Made by a program: the position numbers and the translations under genes
Source of the DNA: Sphingomonas sp. Leaf67
GTDB taxonomy: Bacteria; Pseudomonadota; Alphaproteobacteria; Sphingomonadales; Sphingomonadaceae
Assembly (NCBI RefSeq): GCF_001421965.1
Contig: NZ_LMLP01000023.1
Coordinates: 1 to 64,000 of the forward strand
DNA: 64,000 bases
Direction of reading: 5' to 3'
Notes under the pieces: generated by a model
What the model was told of the DNA's origin: nothing
The model's database searches: none
What the model saw: the letters and a program-made list of their open reading frames with translations, nothing else
Shown: piece by piece, positions 1 through 11,278 of the stretch
Position numbering within the stretch: the stretch's first letter is position 1
Layout of the letters: each line of letters opens with the position of its first letter

Positions 1-78
1 CAGGCGTCATTCCGCGCTCGACTACACCAGCCCCTCGCACAGGCGTCATTCCGCGCTCGACTACACCAGCCCCTCGCA
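1..78. repeat. 39-bp tandem direct repeat, two exact copies
   Basis: Positions 1-39 and 40-78 are identical 39-base units, and the array may continue left of the window. The unit length is a multiple of three. Read on the minus strand, each unit contains the last codons and the TAG stop of the relaxase gene (Cys-Glu-Gly-Leu-Val-stop), so the repeat duplicates the 3' end of that gene. Confidence 0.9.
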
Positions 79-1542
79 GTTCGAACGAACCGCGTCACGC
101 TGAGCAAATGCCTCTCCACTTAAGCGGGGCAAGTCCACTTCGGTCCTGCGCCGCTCGGCTAGCGCGGCGTATTGCCAGCTGGCAGCCGCATTGTAGCGGC
201 CGATCGCGGTCGACACGCCCGCCCGCTCCAGCGCGGAAGCACGGGTGCCGAGGTGCAATTCGGGCTTCTTGTCGATTCCGAGCGCCTCGTGCGACCGCGC
301 GTCGATCCGGCGCTGGATACCCCTGAGCGCGAGCCGGTCGTTGCAGATGCTGGCGAAGCGTTCCCGCAGGTGCGGTACGAAAGCTTTGCCGGCGATCGCG
401 GCGTTATAGTGCTTCGACCGCTTGTCCGGCGCGAGGCTGCGGCTGACCTCGACGATCTTTTCCTGCCGGTGCGGATAGCGGACGCGGGTCTCGCCCTTGC
501 GCTTAAACTCCTCGGCAATCTCGAAATCCCACTTGCCTGGGTCGGGCATCCATTTGGCGGGGCGATCGTGCGCGATGACGTGGAGGTGAAAGTTCTGCTT
601 GTCATTGCCCGGCCCCGGCGCATGGATCACCGCGGTATACATCATGCCCGTGGATTGGCCCTCCGCGTCGCGGGCGAAGGAACCGAGATGGTCGCAGAAG
701 TGACGAACGATGGCAGCCCGGTCGTCGGCGCCAAGCTCGTGCGGCAGCTCGGCGACGTAGCGATACTGCGTCCGGCCAGCGGAACCGGGTGTGAAAATGA
801 CGGGCGGATCCTCATCCGGCCAACCCGGCGCGCGCCGTAAGACGTCGAGGATCGCCGCGCAGTCACGGCCATCGGCGCGGTAGCGCTTCGGCTTGAACGA
901 CTTCGGCCTCTTCCGACTGGCTACCCGGCGCTCCCGCTCGGCATGGCAATGGGCGACGAAATCTGGAGGCAGTTCGTCGGCCGCTACCCTTTTCAACCAC
1001 CCCCCGATGACGCTGGCGTCGATGCTCAGCCCTTCATGCCCCTGCCGTTCGCAGCGATCAACCGCTTCCCAATAGGCACGGCGCCGATCGGGATCGTCGG
1101 ATATGTTGCTGAAGACGAGCGGCCGAACCGCGATCTCGACCGCATCGCCGCGCTCGACATAGCCGGCATGATCGAGCGCCGAACCGACCTCGACCGCTTC
1201 GACACGCTCGACATAGGCGGCATGGCTCGCTGCCAAACCGCCCGTCGCTGCGGCGATGGACGACCGGGTCACGGAACAGGAATGGAAGTGGAAGCTGGTC
1301 GTGACCCCGTCCGCCGCCCGCGGACGACCCGGGCGGGGCAGCGGCGCGCCGAAGTCGGCGGTGATCGTCCACGCGCTACGGCCGCTGGTCGGTCTCTTCG
1401 CGGCCTCTTCTTTCGCCTGTTCCTTGATCTTAACCCGTCCGATCTTGAGCAACTGCTCGTCTTCCTCGCGCGACCGCAGCAGCGCGGCGAGCTTGCCATT
1501 CGCCGCTCCGATGCTCTGGCTAATCGCCCGCTCGCCGACCAC
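61..1542 (-). CDS. MobA/MobL-type (MobQ) relaxase
   Basis: This 493-residue protein resembles relaxases that nick oriT to start conjugative mobilisation. A segment at about residues 84-112 matches the N-terminal relaxase block of the family and ends in HAAY, whose Tyr110 is the likely nucleophile. The metal-binding motif HLHVIAH lies at about 319-325. A short repeat, HAxYVERxxAVE, occurs twice (Tyr110 and Tyr128), which is odd for the family. About 80 residues precede the relaxase fold, whereas MobQ relaxases usually begin directly with it. The GTG start at 1542 is therefore uncertain and the true start could be inside. The stop codon lies in the tandem repeat at 40-78. No accessory mobilisation gene is visible. 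Together with the tRNA-Gly remnant at 9206-9245 it suggests a mobilisable element. Confidence 0.8.
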   Translation of the reverse strand: MVGERAISQSIGAANGKLAALLRSREEDEQLLKIGRVKIKEQAKEEAAKRPTSGRSAWTITADFGAPLPRPGRPRAADGVTTSFHFHSCSVTRSSIAAATGGLAASHAAYVERVEAVEVGSALDHAGYVERGDAVEIAVRPLVFSNISDDPDRRRAYWEAVDRCERQGHEGLSIDASVIGGWLKRVAADELPPDFVAHCHAERERRVASRKRPKSFKPKRYRADGRDCAAILDVLRRAPGWPDEDPPVIFTPGSAGRTQYRYVAELPHELGADDRAAIVRHFCDHLGSFARDAEGQSTGMMYTAVIHAPGPGNDKQNFHLHVIAHDRPAKWMPDPGKWDFEIAEEFKRKGETRVRYPHRQEKIVEVSRSLAPDKRSKHYNAAIAGKAFVPHLRERFASICNDRLALRGIQRRIDARSHEALGIDKKPELHLGTRASALERAGVSTAIGRYNAAASWQYAALAERRRTEVDLPRLSGEAFAQRDAVRSNCEGLV

Positions 1543-1861
1543 GCTTCGCCTCCAGCACGCCGTGCCGACGGCGTGACGGCATCAGTCTGGAATGGATCGG
1601 CGCCAGCCGATAGACCCCCCTCGTGACGGCAGCCGTCACCTTCCGGATCACCCCGCCCGCGGGTGAGAAGGACCGCGCCCGCAAGGCGCCATCCGGAGCC
1701 GGCAATCGGGTCCGCGCACCAGCGTCGCTCGGGGTTTCCCCAGCGACGCGGAATTGCGCCTGAAATTTCCTCATCCGCCCTTAAAACCTTCGCCAGATCC
1801 ATCGCGGTCTGGCAGCACGGTCCCGAGCCGGGTATCCGTTCGAGCGAGCAGCATTGGGACG
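1543..1861. other. Intergenic region with two hairpins, candidate oriT or operator
   Basis: No convincing gene is present between the divergently oriented relaxase and hsdM. There is a perfect 6-bp-stem hairpin at 1558-1573. At 1623-1639 there is a 17-base palindrome, GTGACGGC-A-GCCGTCAC. A third copy of GTGACGGC lies at 1573-1580. Such symmetry upstream of a relaxase could be an origin of transfer or an autoregulatory operator. No known nic consensus was recognised, so the role is only inferred. Confidence 0.35.
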
Positions 1862-3436
1862 ATGATGGCAAGAGCGACGAAGAAGACGACGGCGGGCGGT
1901 GATCTGGGTTTCGAGGCGGAGCTTTTCCGGGCCGCCGACAAGCTGCGCGGCAATATGGAGCCGTCGGACTATAAGCATGTCGTGCTCGGCCTTATCTTCC
2001 TGAAGCACATATCCGAAGGGTTCGAGGCAAAGCACGCCCAACTGCTCGCCGAATATTCCGAGGGTGCTGAGGACGAGGACGAATACCGCGCCGACAACAT
2101 TTTCTGGGTGCCGAAGGGCGCACGCTGGTCGCACCTTCAGGCGAACGCGAAGCAGCCCGGCATCGGCAAGGTCATCGACGACGCCATGCTGGAGATCGAG
2201 AAGGTCAATCCGGGGCTGAAGGGCGTGTTGCCCAAGGATTACGCCCGCCCGGGCCTGAATGCGGTGATGCTGGGCGAACTGATCGACCTGATCTCCGGCA
2301 TCGGTTTCAAGGACGCCGGCAACGCATCCCGCGACCTGCTCGGCCGGGTCTACGAATACTTCCTCGGTCAGTTCGCCGGCAGCGAGGGCAAGCGCGGTGG
2401 CGAGTTCTACACGCCGCGCTCGGTCGTCCGGACAATGGTGGAGATGCTCGAGCCGTACAAGGGCCGCGTTTACGATCCGTGCTGCGGGTCGGGCGGCATG
2501 TTTGTCCAGTCGGAGAAGTTCGTCGAAAGCCACGGCGGGCGGATCGGCGACATCGCCATCTATGGTCAGGAATCCAACCACACGACGTGGCGGCTGGCGA
2601 TGATGAACCTGGCGGTGCGCGGCATCGACGCCGACATCCGCTGGAACAGCGAGGGTAGCTTCCACAAGGACGAACTGCCCGACCTCCGCGCCGATTATGT
2701 GCTCGCCAACCCACCGTTCAACATTTCCGACTGGGGCGGTGACCGGATCAAGCAGGATGCGCGGTGGCAGTTCGGCCCCCCGCCGGCCGGCAACGCCAAC
2801 TTCGCCTGGCTCCAGCACATCCTGCACCATCTGGCACCCACCGGCACCGCCGGCGTCATCCTGGCCAACGGGTCGATGTCCTCGACCCAGAATGGCGAGG
2901 GCAACATCCGCCGGGCGATGGTGGACGGCGACGTGATCGACTGCATGATCGCGATGCCGGGCCAGCTCTTCTATTCGACCCAGATCCCGGTGTGCATCTG
3001 GTTCCTGGCGAAGGACAAGTCGAACGGCATCGGCCGCAGCAGGAAGCTGCGCGACCGTCGCGGCGAGATCCTGTTCATCGACGCGCGCAAGCTCGGCCAC
3101 ATGGTCGACCGCACGCGGCGCGAGTTCAGCGATGCGGATATCGCGAAGATCGCCGACACCTATCACGCTTGGCGCGAGGGGGAGGGCTATGCCGACGTTC
3201 CCGGCTTCGCCTGCGCCGCCCGCCACGAAGTCATCGCTGGCCACGGCTATGTTCTCACGCCCGGTCGTTATGTCGGCGCCGAAGACGTCGAAGCGGACGT
3301 CGTTCCTTTCGCCGAGCGCTTCGCCACCCTCCAGGCGACGCTGGAGGAGCAGTTCGCCGAAAGCGCGCGGCTGACCGACGTCATCCGTCAGCGGCTGGCG
3401 GGAGTGGTCGTGCCGGACGAGCGCCCGAATGTGTAA
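1862..3436 (+). CDS. hsdM: Type I restriction-modification methyltransferase subunit HsdM
   Basis: This is the adenine-N6 methyltransferase subunit of a type I R-M complex, acting in the cytoplasm with HsdS (specificity) and HsdR (cleavage). An N-terminal helical HsdM domain is followed by the methyltransferase core. The AdoMet-binding motif [10 protein letters not shown] is near residue 206 and the catalytic NPPF motif near residue 283. At 524 residues its length is normal. Two ATG codons at 1862 and 1865 are both possible starts; the longer reading back to 1754 lacks family similarity. It is the first gene of the operon that continues to hsdR at 9078. The stop codon overlaps the first of two palindromic repeats (3429-3500). 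Confidence 0.95.
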   Translation: MMARATKKTTAGGDLGFEAELFRAADKLRGNMEPSDYKHVVLGLIFLKHISEGFEAKHAQLLAEYSEGAEDEDEYRADNIFWVPKGARWSHLQANAKQPGIGKVIDDAMLEIEKVNPGLKGVLPKDYARPGLNAVMLGELIDLISGIGFKDAGNASRDLLGRVYEYFLGQFAGSEGKRGGEFYTPRSVVRTMVEMLEPYKGRVYDPCCGSGGMFVQSEKFVESHGGRIGDIAIYGQESNHTTWRLAMMNLAVRGIDADIRWNSEGSFHKDELPDLRADYVLANPPFNISDWGGDRIKQDARWQFGPPPAGNANFAWLQHILHHLAPTGTAGVILANGSMSSTQNGEGNIRRAMVDGDVIDCMIAMPGQLFYSTQIPVCIWFLAKDKSNGIGRSRKLRDRRGEILFIDARKLGHMVDRTRREFSDADIAKIADTYHAWREGEGYADVPGFACAARHEVIAGHGYVLTPGRYVGAEDVEADVVPFAERFATLQATLEEQFAESARLTDVIRQRLAGVVVPDERPNV

Positions 3437-3500
3437 AAAAAAACCGCGAAAGTTTTGCACGTCGCGGCGCATGTGTAAAAGAAGCCGCGATGTTTTTGCA
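3429..3500 (+). promoter_or_regulatory. Pair of imperfect palindromic repeats, candidate operator
   Basis: Two copies of about 30 bases lie 42 bases apart (3429-3459 and 3471-3500). Both read ATGTGTAAAA, then an A-rich stretch, CCGCGA, T-rich, TTTTGCA. Within each copy TGTAAAA and TTTTGCA form an inverted repeat with one mismatch. The first copy covers the hsdM stop codon and the second ends 26 bases before the hepT-like start. The arrangement suits a two-site operator or an internal promoter for the toxin-antitoxin pair; the binding protein is not known. Confidence 0.5.
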
Positions 3501-3526
3501 GGACGATGCGAGCCGGGAGAGCTGTC

Positions 3527-3931
3527 GTGCCGATTGATCTGACCCCGCTCACCAGCGCGATCGCCCGGCTCGAAGAAGGTCAGGCGCGCTATCTAGGTGA
3601 CACGTCGGACACGCAGATCCGCGATGGCCTGATCCAGCGGTTCGAATTCACCTATGATCTCGCGCACAAGATGCTGCGCCGCTATTTGGCGATGAGTGAC
3701 GCCAACCCGGATGCCGTTGCGCAGATGAGCTTTCCCACGCTCATCCGCACCGCGAACGAGCGCGGCCTGCTGTTGAACGAATGGTCACGGTGGAAGCAAT
3801 ATCGCGACGATCGGAACATCACGTCGCACACCTATGACGAGACGAAGGCGATTAGGGTCGTTGCCGGAATACCCGCCTTCATCGAAGAGGTGCGATACCT
3901 GCACGACATAATGACGCAGCGAGCCGAATGA
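3527..3931 (+). CDS. HepT-like HEPN protein (HI0074 / NTase-substrate-binding family)
   Basis: This 134-residue all-helical protein is of the HEPN type found as toxin or nucleotidyltransferase partner in HepT-MntA pairs. The sequence RNITSHTY near its C-terminal third fits the RX4HXY motif exactly. That motif is the RNase active site of HepT toxins, and its Tyr is the residue AMPylated by the MntA antitoxin. The block QRFEFTYDLAHKML is typical of the HI0074 family. The GTG at 3527 is chosen over the ATG at 3506 because GGGAGA lies 6 bases before it. It overlaps the next gene by ATGA at 3928-3931, so the two are translationally coupled. It sits inside a type I R-M operon. Toxicity is inferred from the family. 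Confidence 0.85.
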   Translation: MPIDLTPLTSAIARLEEGQARYLGDTSDTQIRDGLIQRFEFTYDLAHKMLRRYLAMSDANPDAVAQMSFPTLIRTANERGLLLNEWSRWKQYRDDRNITSHTYDETKAIRVVAGIPAFIEEVRYLHDIMTQRAE

Positions 3932-4251
3932 GTTCGCCGATCGCCATCGAAGCTCGGCACGATGCGATCGTACGCGAGACGCTGCTGCAGCATCTTCCCG
4001 CCGACACGACCGTCTATGTCTATGGCAGCCGGGCAAAGGGCAGGGCACGGCCCATGTCCGATCTCGATCTGGCGCTATGCGCGTCGAATCCGATCCCGCC
4101 GTCGGTCATGGCCGGTCTGGCGGAGGCATTCGACGAAAGCGACCTGCCTTGGAAGGTCGACCTGATCGACTGGACGACGACGAGCGACCGGTTCCGCGCG
4201 ATCATCGCGCCCGACCTTCGCGTGCTGGTGCCAGGACGGCTGACGGCGTGA
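3928..4251 (+). CDS. MntA-like minimal nucleotidyltransferase antitoxin
   Basis: This 107-residue protein is a minimal nucleotidyltransferase. The motif GSRAKGRARPMSDLD is an exact GSX10DXD signature, in which the Gly-Ser binds the nucleotide and the two aspartates bind metal. In characterised HepT-MntA pairs this protein neutralises the HEPN toxin by adding AMP to the Tyr of its RX4HXY motif. Both signatures are intact here, so a working pair is plausible. The start ATG overlaps the hepT-like stop (ATGA) and its own TGA overlaps a GTG start of the next gene (4248-4251), so three genes are coupled in a chain. Confidence 0.87.
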   Translation: MSSPIAIEARHDAIVRETLLQHLPADTTVYVYGSRAKGRARPMSDLDLALCASNPIPPSVMAGLAEAFDESDLPWKVDLIDWTTTSDRFRAIIAPDLRVLVPGRLTA

Positions 4252-4598
4252 ACGCTGGTGAGGCAAGCGTCGCCACCGAGGCGCGCGGCGTCGCGCAGAC
4301 GGCGAAGGACACGCTGGCGCTGATCGAAGGGATGCGGGTGCTGATGGCCGACTACAAGCAGCGCATCCGGGCCGACCACCCCAAAGGCTATTCGCAGGAC
4401 CTGCTCAACAACCTGTTCCGCCACCCCTATACGCGGATCGAATATGTCGAGCAGGAACTGGGTGTGTCCCGACCGACCGCGACGAAATATCTCGACACGC
4501 TGGCGGCGGCAGGATTTCTGGACAAGCAGCGGATCGGACGGAATAACTACTACATGAACCAGCGATTGGTGGCTTTGTTCGTGGATGGGGCGGCGTGA
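4248..4598 (+). CDS. C-terminal winged-helix part of a Fic-family protein, Fic domain absent
   Basis: The 116 residues match the C-terminal region of the Fic proteins that often lie between hsdM and hsdS. A helix ([19 protein letters not shown]) is followed by a winged-helix DNA-binding domain containing [15 protein letters not shown]. The catalytic Fic core and its HPFxxGNGR motif are absent: upstream DNA in this frame is the other reading frame of the mntA-like gene. The GTG start at 4248 overlaps the mntA-like stop. The stop at 4596-4598 overlaps the hsdS ATG (TGATG). It could be a stable remnant, or a free DNA-binding protein that regulates the operon, for example through the repeats at 3429-3500. 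That role is inference. Confidence 0.75.
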   Translation: MNAGEASVATEARGVAQTAKDTLALIEGMRVLMADYKQRIRADHPKGYSQDLLNNLFRHPYTRIEYVEQELGVSRPTATKYLDTLAAAGFLDKQRIGRNNYYMNQRLVALFVDGAA

Positions 4599-5326
4599 TG
4601 GCGGATAGGCGCCTTGCTGATCTTTTATCTTTTACCCGAGATGGAGAGTGGGGACACGGAGAGCCCACAGACGGTCACTCTCCCGCACTGGTGGTTAGAG
4701 GGACAGACTTTCAAAATGTGCGGTATGGTGACATGCGATCGTTGCCTGTGCGTTATATACGTTCGGACATTCTCGAGCGAAAGCGTATCCGACCCGGCGA
4801 TACCCTGATCGAAGCGGCAGGAGGGACGAAGGATCAGCCGACTGGCCGCACCGTCCTAATCAAGAATAAATTATTAGAAGATGCCTCCCATCCGCTTGTA
4901 TGCGCAAGCTTTTCACGACTTCTTCGTCCGAACGTTAGCGAGGTTGATCCAAATTTTCTTTTCTGGAAATTGCAAGATGAATATGCACCTCGACGTATGC
5001 TACCATATCACATTCAGCATACTGGTGTCGCTCGCTTCCAATACACGCAGTTTGCAGAGAATTTTCCGCTCTACCTTCCCACTATATCGATACAGCGAAG
5101 CATCGCCGCCGTTTTGTCCGCCCTTGACGACAAGATCGAACTCAACCGGCGGATGAACGAGACGCTGGAAGCGAGCGCGCGGGCGTTGTTCCGGGACTGG
5201 TTCGTCGATTTCGGCCCCACCCGCGCCAAGGCCGAAGGCCGACCCGCCTATCTCGCCCCCGACCCTGTTCCCCGACCGCCTTGGCAACGATGGCGTCCCA
5301 GAGGGGTGGGAATGGGGGCCACTTAA
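4598..5326 (+). CDS. hsdS: HsdS N-terminal half (TRD1 plus central helix)
   Basis: As the sequence stands this frame gives 242 residues: the first target-recognition domain, the central conserved region with [20 protein letters not shown], and about 17 off-frame residues after the extra C. Half-length HsdS proteins with one recognition domain and one helix can dimerise and support modification in some systems, so this product need not be inactive. An ATG at 4598 overlaps the preceding stop; a GTG at 4595 is also possible. Confidence 0.65.
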   Translation: MADRRLADLLSFTRDGEWGHGEPTDGHSPALVVRGTDFQNVRYGDMRSLPVRYIRSDILERKRIRPGDTLIEAAGGTKDQPTGRTVLIKNKLLEDASHPLVCASFSRLLRPNVSEVDPNFLFWKLQDEYAPRRMLPYHIQHTGVARFQYTQFAENFPLYLPTISIQRSIAAVLSALDDKIELNRRMNETLEASARALFRDWFVDFGPTRAKAEGRPAYLAPDPVPRPPWQRWRPRGVGMGAT

Positions 5327-5330
5327 CGAG

Positions 5331-5840
5331 ATGCTTGTTTTTCAGAGGGGCTTCGATCTGCCCAAGGGCGATCGAACGGATGGAGCTTTCCCCGTGATCG
5401 CTGCCAGCGGTCCCAGCGGAACACACAGTGAAAAGCGGGTCAGCGGCCCTGGTGTGTGCACCGGGCGATCAGGTGTGTTGGGCGGCGTCTATTACGTCGC
5501 TGAAGATTTCTGGCCGTTAAACACCTCCCTTTGGATCAAGGAGTACCCGCACACCACTCCGCTTTATGCGTTTCACGCCCTTCTCGACATTGACATTGGC
5601 TCGTTCAACGCTGGCTCTGCGGTGCCAACTTTAAACCGGAATCACATCCACAACTTGCCAGTTGTCAAACCACCCATGACAGCGATCCTTGCCTTCGATC
5701 GGATCGTTGGCGAATTGTATGCGAGGCGAAATGCTAATTTAGTCGAATCCCGTACCCTCCTTGCCACCCGCGACGCCCTCCTCCCCAAGCTGATGTCCGG
5801 CGAAATCCGTGTCCGCGAAGCTGAGGCGTTGGCGGCATGA
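5331..5840 (+). CDS. hsdS: HsdS C-terminal half (TRD2 plus distal helix)
   Basis: This frame gives 169 residues: the second target-recognition domain, beginning within the FDLPKGDR region typical of TRD2, and the distal conserved helix with [16 protein letters not shown] at the C-terminus. The ATG at 5331 is internal to the ancestral gene, so separate translation is doubtful: no ribosome-binding site is evident, although the stop of the first half lies only 4 bases upstream and re-initiation could occur. Confidence 0.55.
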   Translation: MLVFQRGFDLPKGDRTDGAFPVIAASGPSGTHSEKRVSGPGVCTGRSGVLGGVYYVAEDFWPLNTSLWIKEYPHTTPLYAFHALLDIDIGSFNAGSAVPTLNRNHIHNLPVVKPPMTAILAFDRIVGELYARRNANLVESRTLLATRDALLPKLMSGEIRVREAEALAA

Positions 5841-5865
5841 CCTGCGCCCCCGGCTCCCCCGCCTG

Positions 5866-9078
<3,213 letters not shown>

Positions 9079-9111
9079 TTTTTCGCGAAGGCAAGGCGAA
9101 AACCTGCCTGG

Positions 9112-9205
9112 GGCGGTTTACAGGGCCTCGGCTAAGCTATTGATTTCACGACAACCGATTTAGGCCGGTTTACAGCAGAAACGACAGTTTTCTGCCATTT
9201 CCTGT
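9112..9205. other. Probable attachment-site region at the element end
   Basis: Between hsdR and the tRNA-Gly fragment are two exact copies of CGGTTTACAG, at 9114-9123 and 9166-9175, and a hairpin with a 7-bp stem at 9175-9195 (GCAGAAA / TTTCTGC). Direct repeats beside a broken tRNA gene resemble arm-type integrase sites. No integrase gene is present in the window, so the identification rests on position and symmetry. Confidence 0.4.
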
Positions 9206-9245
9206 AGCTTGGGAAGCTTCTGCTCTACCATTGAGCTACACCCGC
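9206..9245 (-). pseudogene. tRNA-Gly(CCC), 5' half only
   Basis: Read on the minus strand from 9245 this is a typical tRNA-Gly 5' half: acceptor strand GCGGGTG, D-arm GCTCAATGGTAGAGC, anticodon stem GAAGC and loop TTCCCAA with anticodon CCC. Similarity ends three bases into the 3' strand of the anticodon stem. No T-arm or acceptor 3' strand follows. The break marks the junction between chromosome (right) and the relaxase/R-M segment (left). tRNA-Gly(CCC) is usually dispensable because tRNA-Gly(UCC) can read GGG, so its loss would be tolerated. Confidence 0.8.
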
Positions 9246-9282
9246 GTCGGTCCTTCAGCCCTTACCCGGCGGGACTGTGCTG

Positions 9283-10314
9283 TCAAGCCGGGAGGAGCAA
9301 CGAGGCGTCGCCATAGGAATAGAAACGATATTCCTGCGCGACGGCGTGGGCATACGCCGCCTGCATCCGCTCCCGCCCCATCAGCGCCGACACCAGCATG
9401 AACAGCGTCGATTTGGGCAAGTGGAAGTTCGTCATCAGGCCGTCAATGCCACGGAACCGGTAACCGGGGGTGATGAAGATCGCGGTGTCGCCCTCGAACG
9501 GCTGGACCCGGCCGGCGTCGTCGCAGGCGCTTTCGATCAGACGCAGACTGGTGGTGCCGACCGCGATCACCCGGCCGCCGGCGGCGCGGGTCGCGTTCAG
9601 GCGGTCGGCGGTCGTGGCGTCGATGCAGCCCCATTCGGCATGCATCCGGTGGTCGTCGGTATCCTCGGCCTTGACCGGCAGGAAGGTGCCCGCACCGACA
9701 TGCAGTGTCAGCGTCGCATGGCCGATTCCCGCTGCGTCCAGCGCCGCCATCAATGCCGGCGTAAAGTGCAGCGCGGCAGTGGGGGCGGCGACCGCACCGG
9801 CCTCTCGCGCGAACAGCGTCTGGTAATCCTCGGCATCGCGCGCGTCGGCACCGCCGCGCCTGGCGGCGATATAGGGCGGCAGCGGCATCCGCCCGGCACG
9901 CTCCAGCAGCAGCTCGACCGGCTCGTCGCCGGCGAAGTCGAGCGCGAAGCTGCCATCCTCGGCCCGGTCGCCGGCGATCGCGGTTACGCCTGCGCCGAAA
10001 TCGATCGTGTCGCCGTCGCGCAGCCGCCGCCCGTTGCGCACGAACGCCCGCCAGCGGCGCGGCCCCTCGCGCTTGTGCAGCGTCGCGCCGATGCCCGCGT
10101 CGCCGCGCCGTCCCTCCAGCTGCGCCGGAATGACGCGGGTGTCGTTGAACACCAGCAGGTCGCCGGGTCGCAGGCAGGCGGGCAGGTCGCGCACGCTCCG
10201 GTCGAGCGTGGCATCGCCATCGAGCACCAGCATCCGCGCCGCGTCGCGCGGGGCGGCGGGGCGCAGCGCGATCCGATCGGTCGGCAGCTCGAAATCGAAC
10301 AGGTCGACGTGCAT
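9283..10314 (-). CDS. queA: S-adenosylmethionine:tRNA ribosyltransferase-isomerase QueA
   Basis: QueA transfers and isomerises the ribosyl group of AdoMet onto preQ1 in tRNA to form epoxyqueuosine. The 343 residues are full length. Family blocks visible are the N-terminal [22 protein letters not shown] near residue 55, [12 protein letters not shown] near 205 and [10 protein letters not shown] near 303. It lies 23 bases after a cyclophilin gene on the same strand and is probably co-transcribed with it. It is the first intact chromosomal gene after the element junction at about 9206. The tgt gene, often next to queA, is not in the window. Confidence 0.97.
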   Translation of the reverse strand: MHVDLFDFELPTDRIALRPAAPRDAARMLVLDGDATLDRSVRDLPACLRPGDLLVFNDTRVIPAQLEGRRGDAGIGATLHKREGPRRWRAFVRNGRRLRDGDTIDFGAGVTAIAGDRAEDGSFALDFAGDEPVELLLERAGRMPLPPYIAARRGGADARDAEDYQTLFAREAGAVAAPTAALHFTPALMAALDAAGIGHATLTLHVGAGTFLPVKAEDTDDHRMHAEWGCIDATTADRLNATRAAGGRVIAVGTTSLRLIESACDDAGRVQPFEGDTAIFITPGYRFRGIDGLMTNFHLPKSTLFMLVSALMGRERMQAAYAHAVAQEYRFYSYGDASLLLPA

Positions 10315-10337
10315 CGCCGGTCGTCGCTCGCCCGGGG

Positions 10338-11030
10338 TTAGCGGGCGGGGGCGGGCTGGGTCCGCCGCGGCGCGGCAGCGGGCCGGGGGCGCGGCGCGGT
10401 GGCGGGCAGCGGTGCGACCGTTTCGGGCAGGGCGACCGGCGCCTCGGGCTGATAGGGCGGGGGATTGTCGCTGGCGATATAGGCGTGGACGACGCGCGAC
10501 GGATCGGCCGGCGGCTCGCCCTTTTCGATCGCATCGACATATTGCATGCCGTCGATCACCCGGCCGAACACGGTATATTTCTTGTCAAGCGCGAGGCGCG
10601 GGGCGAGCATGATATAGAACTGGCTGTTCGCGCTGTTCTCGTCATTGGCCCGCGCCGCCGCCACCGCGCCGCGGACGTGCGGCAAATAGTTGAACTCCTT
10701 TTCGACGTTCGGCAGCTTCGAGCCGCCGGTGCCGTCGCCATCGGGATCGCCGCCCTGCGCCATGAATCCGTCGATCACGCGGTGAAATTTCAGGCCGTCA
10801 TAGAATTTTTCGCGCGTCAGCGTCTTGATCCGCGACACCATCTTGGGCGCGACGTCGGGACGCAGCCAGATCGTCACCCGCCCGCCGGTCGACAGGTCGA
10901 GGATCCACAGGTTGCGCAAGTCCGTCGTCGACGGCGGCGGCGCGCGTCCGGGCACGTCCATGACCTGCGCCGTGGCGGGCAGCGCGAGGAGCGAGGCGAG
11001 GAAAGCGAACAATAGGGCGATACGACGCAT
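10338..11030 (-). CDS. Periplasmic cyclophilin-type peptidyl-prolyl isomerase
   Basis: This 230-residue exported cyclophilin speeds cis-trans isomerisation of prolyl bonds during protein folding. A signal peptide ([22 protein letters not shown]) precedes the cyclophilin fold, which shows [15 protein letters not shown], the usual FHRxI..FMxQGGD motif. The last 40 residues are a Pro/Ala/Arg-rich tail that is not part of the fold. The start at 11030 is chosen for the signal peptide; the frame is open further upstream but that part is not conserved. It precedes queA on the same strand. Confidence 0.93.
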   Translation of the reverse strand: MRRIALLFAFLASLLALPATAQVMDVPGRAPPPSTTDLRNLWILDLSTGGRVTIWLRPDVAPKMVSRIKTLTREKFYDGLKFHRVIDGFMAQGGDPDGDGTGGSKLPNVEKEFNYLPHVRGAVAAARANDENSANSQFYIMLAPRLALDKKYTVFGRVIDGMQYVDAIEKGEPPADPSRVVHAYIASDNPPPYQPEAPVALPETVAPLPATAPRPRPAAAPRRTQPAPAR

Positions 11031-11278
11031 GGAGTTCCCGGAACACGCGAGGGATATTGGGTCTGGCAGCGGCGCATAGACCATGTCGTCGCTTGCGCCA
11101 ATCTGAACATCCATGGGTCGGCACGGGGCGGTTTCGGCAAAAGGGATTGGCAAACGGTCGAACGCCCGGCTATCACCCTGTGCGACTGGACGGAGAACCG
11201 GCCGGTCCGGCGTCGCTTCCACGAGGGCGACCGGAGAGGGGCAGGGCGCGACATGCGCCCGACGACAAGGGCTGTTGA

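Larger units (their letters stand above)
4598..5840 (+). pseudogene. hsdS: HsdS specificity subunit, split by a one-base frameshift
   Basis: Together the two reading frames encode a complete HsdS of about 414 residues: target-recognition domain 1, central conserved helix ([20 protein letters not shown]), target-recognition domain 2 and a terminal conserved helix. The frame breaks near 5263-5265, where GACCCTG should read GACCTG; removing one C restores the family sequence [18 protein letters not shown]. The extra base lies in a CCC run, so it may be a sequencing error, a slippage site or a genuine mutation. Both recognition domains are clearly AT-richer than the rest of the operon, as is common after domain exchange. 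hsdM and hsdR look intact. Confidence 0.8.

Noticed and set aside
1..78. CRISPR array
   Set aside because: The two units are directly adjacent with no spacers, so this is a simple tandem repeat.
1781..3472. A 563-codon open frame antisense to hsdM
   Set aside because: Shadow of HsdM; the plus strand carries the catalytic motifs.
3506..3931. ATG at 3506 as the hepT-like start
   Set aside because: The purine-rich sequence is too close to it, while GTG 3527 has GGGAGA at suitable spacing and begins at the conserved region.
9206..9245. Group I intron splitting tRNA-Gly
   Set aside because: No intron core or 3' exon is seen within the adjacent sequence, and protein-coding hsdR begins its 3' end only about 130 bases away.
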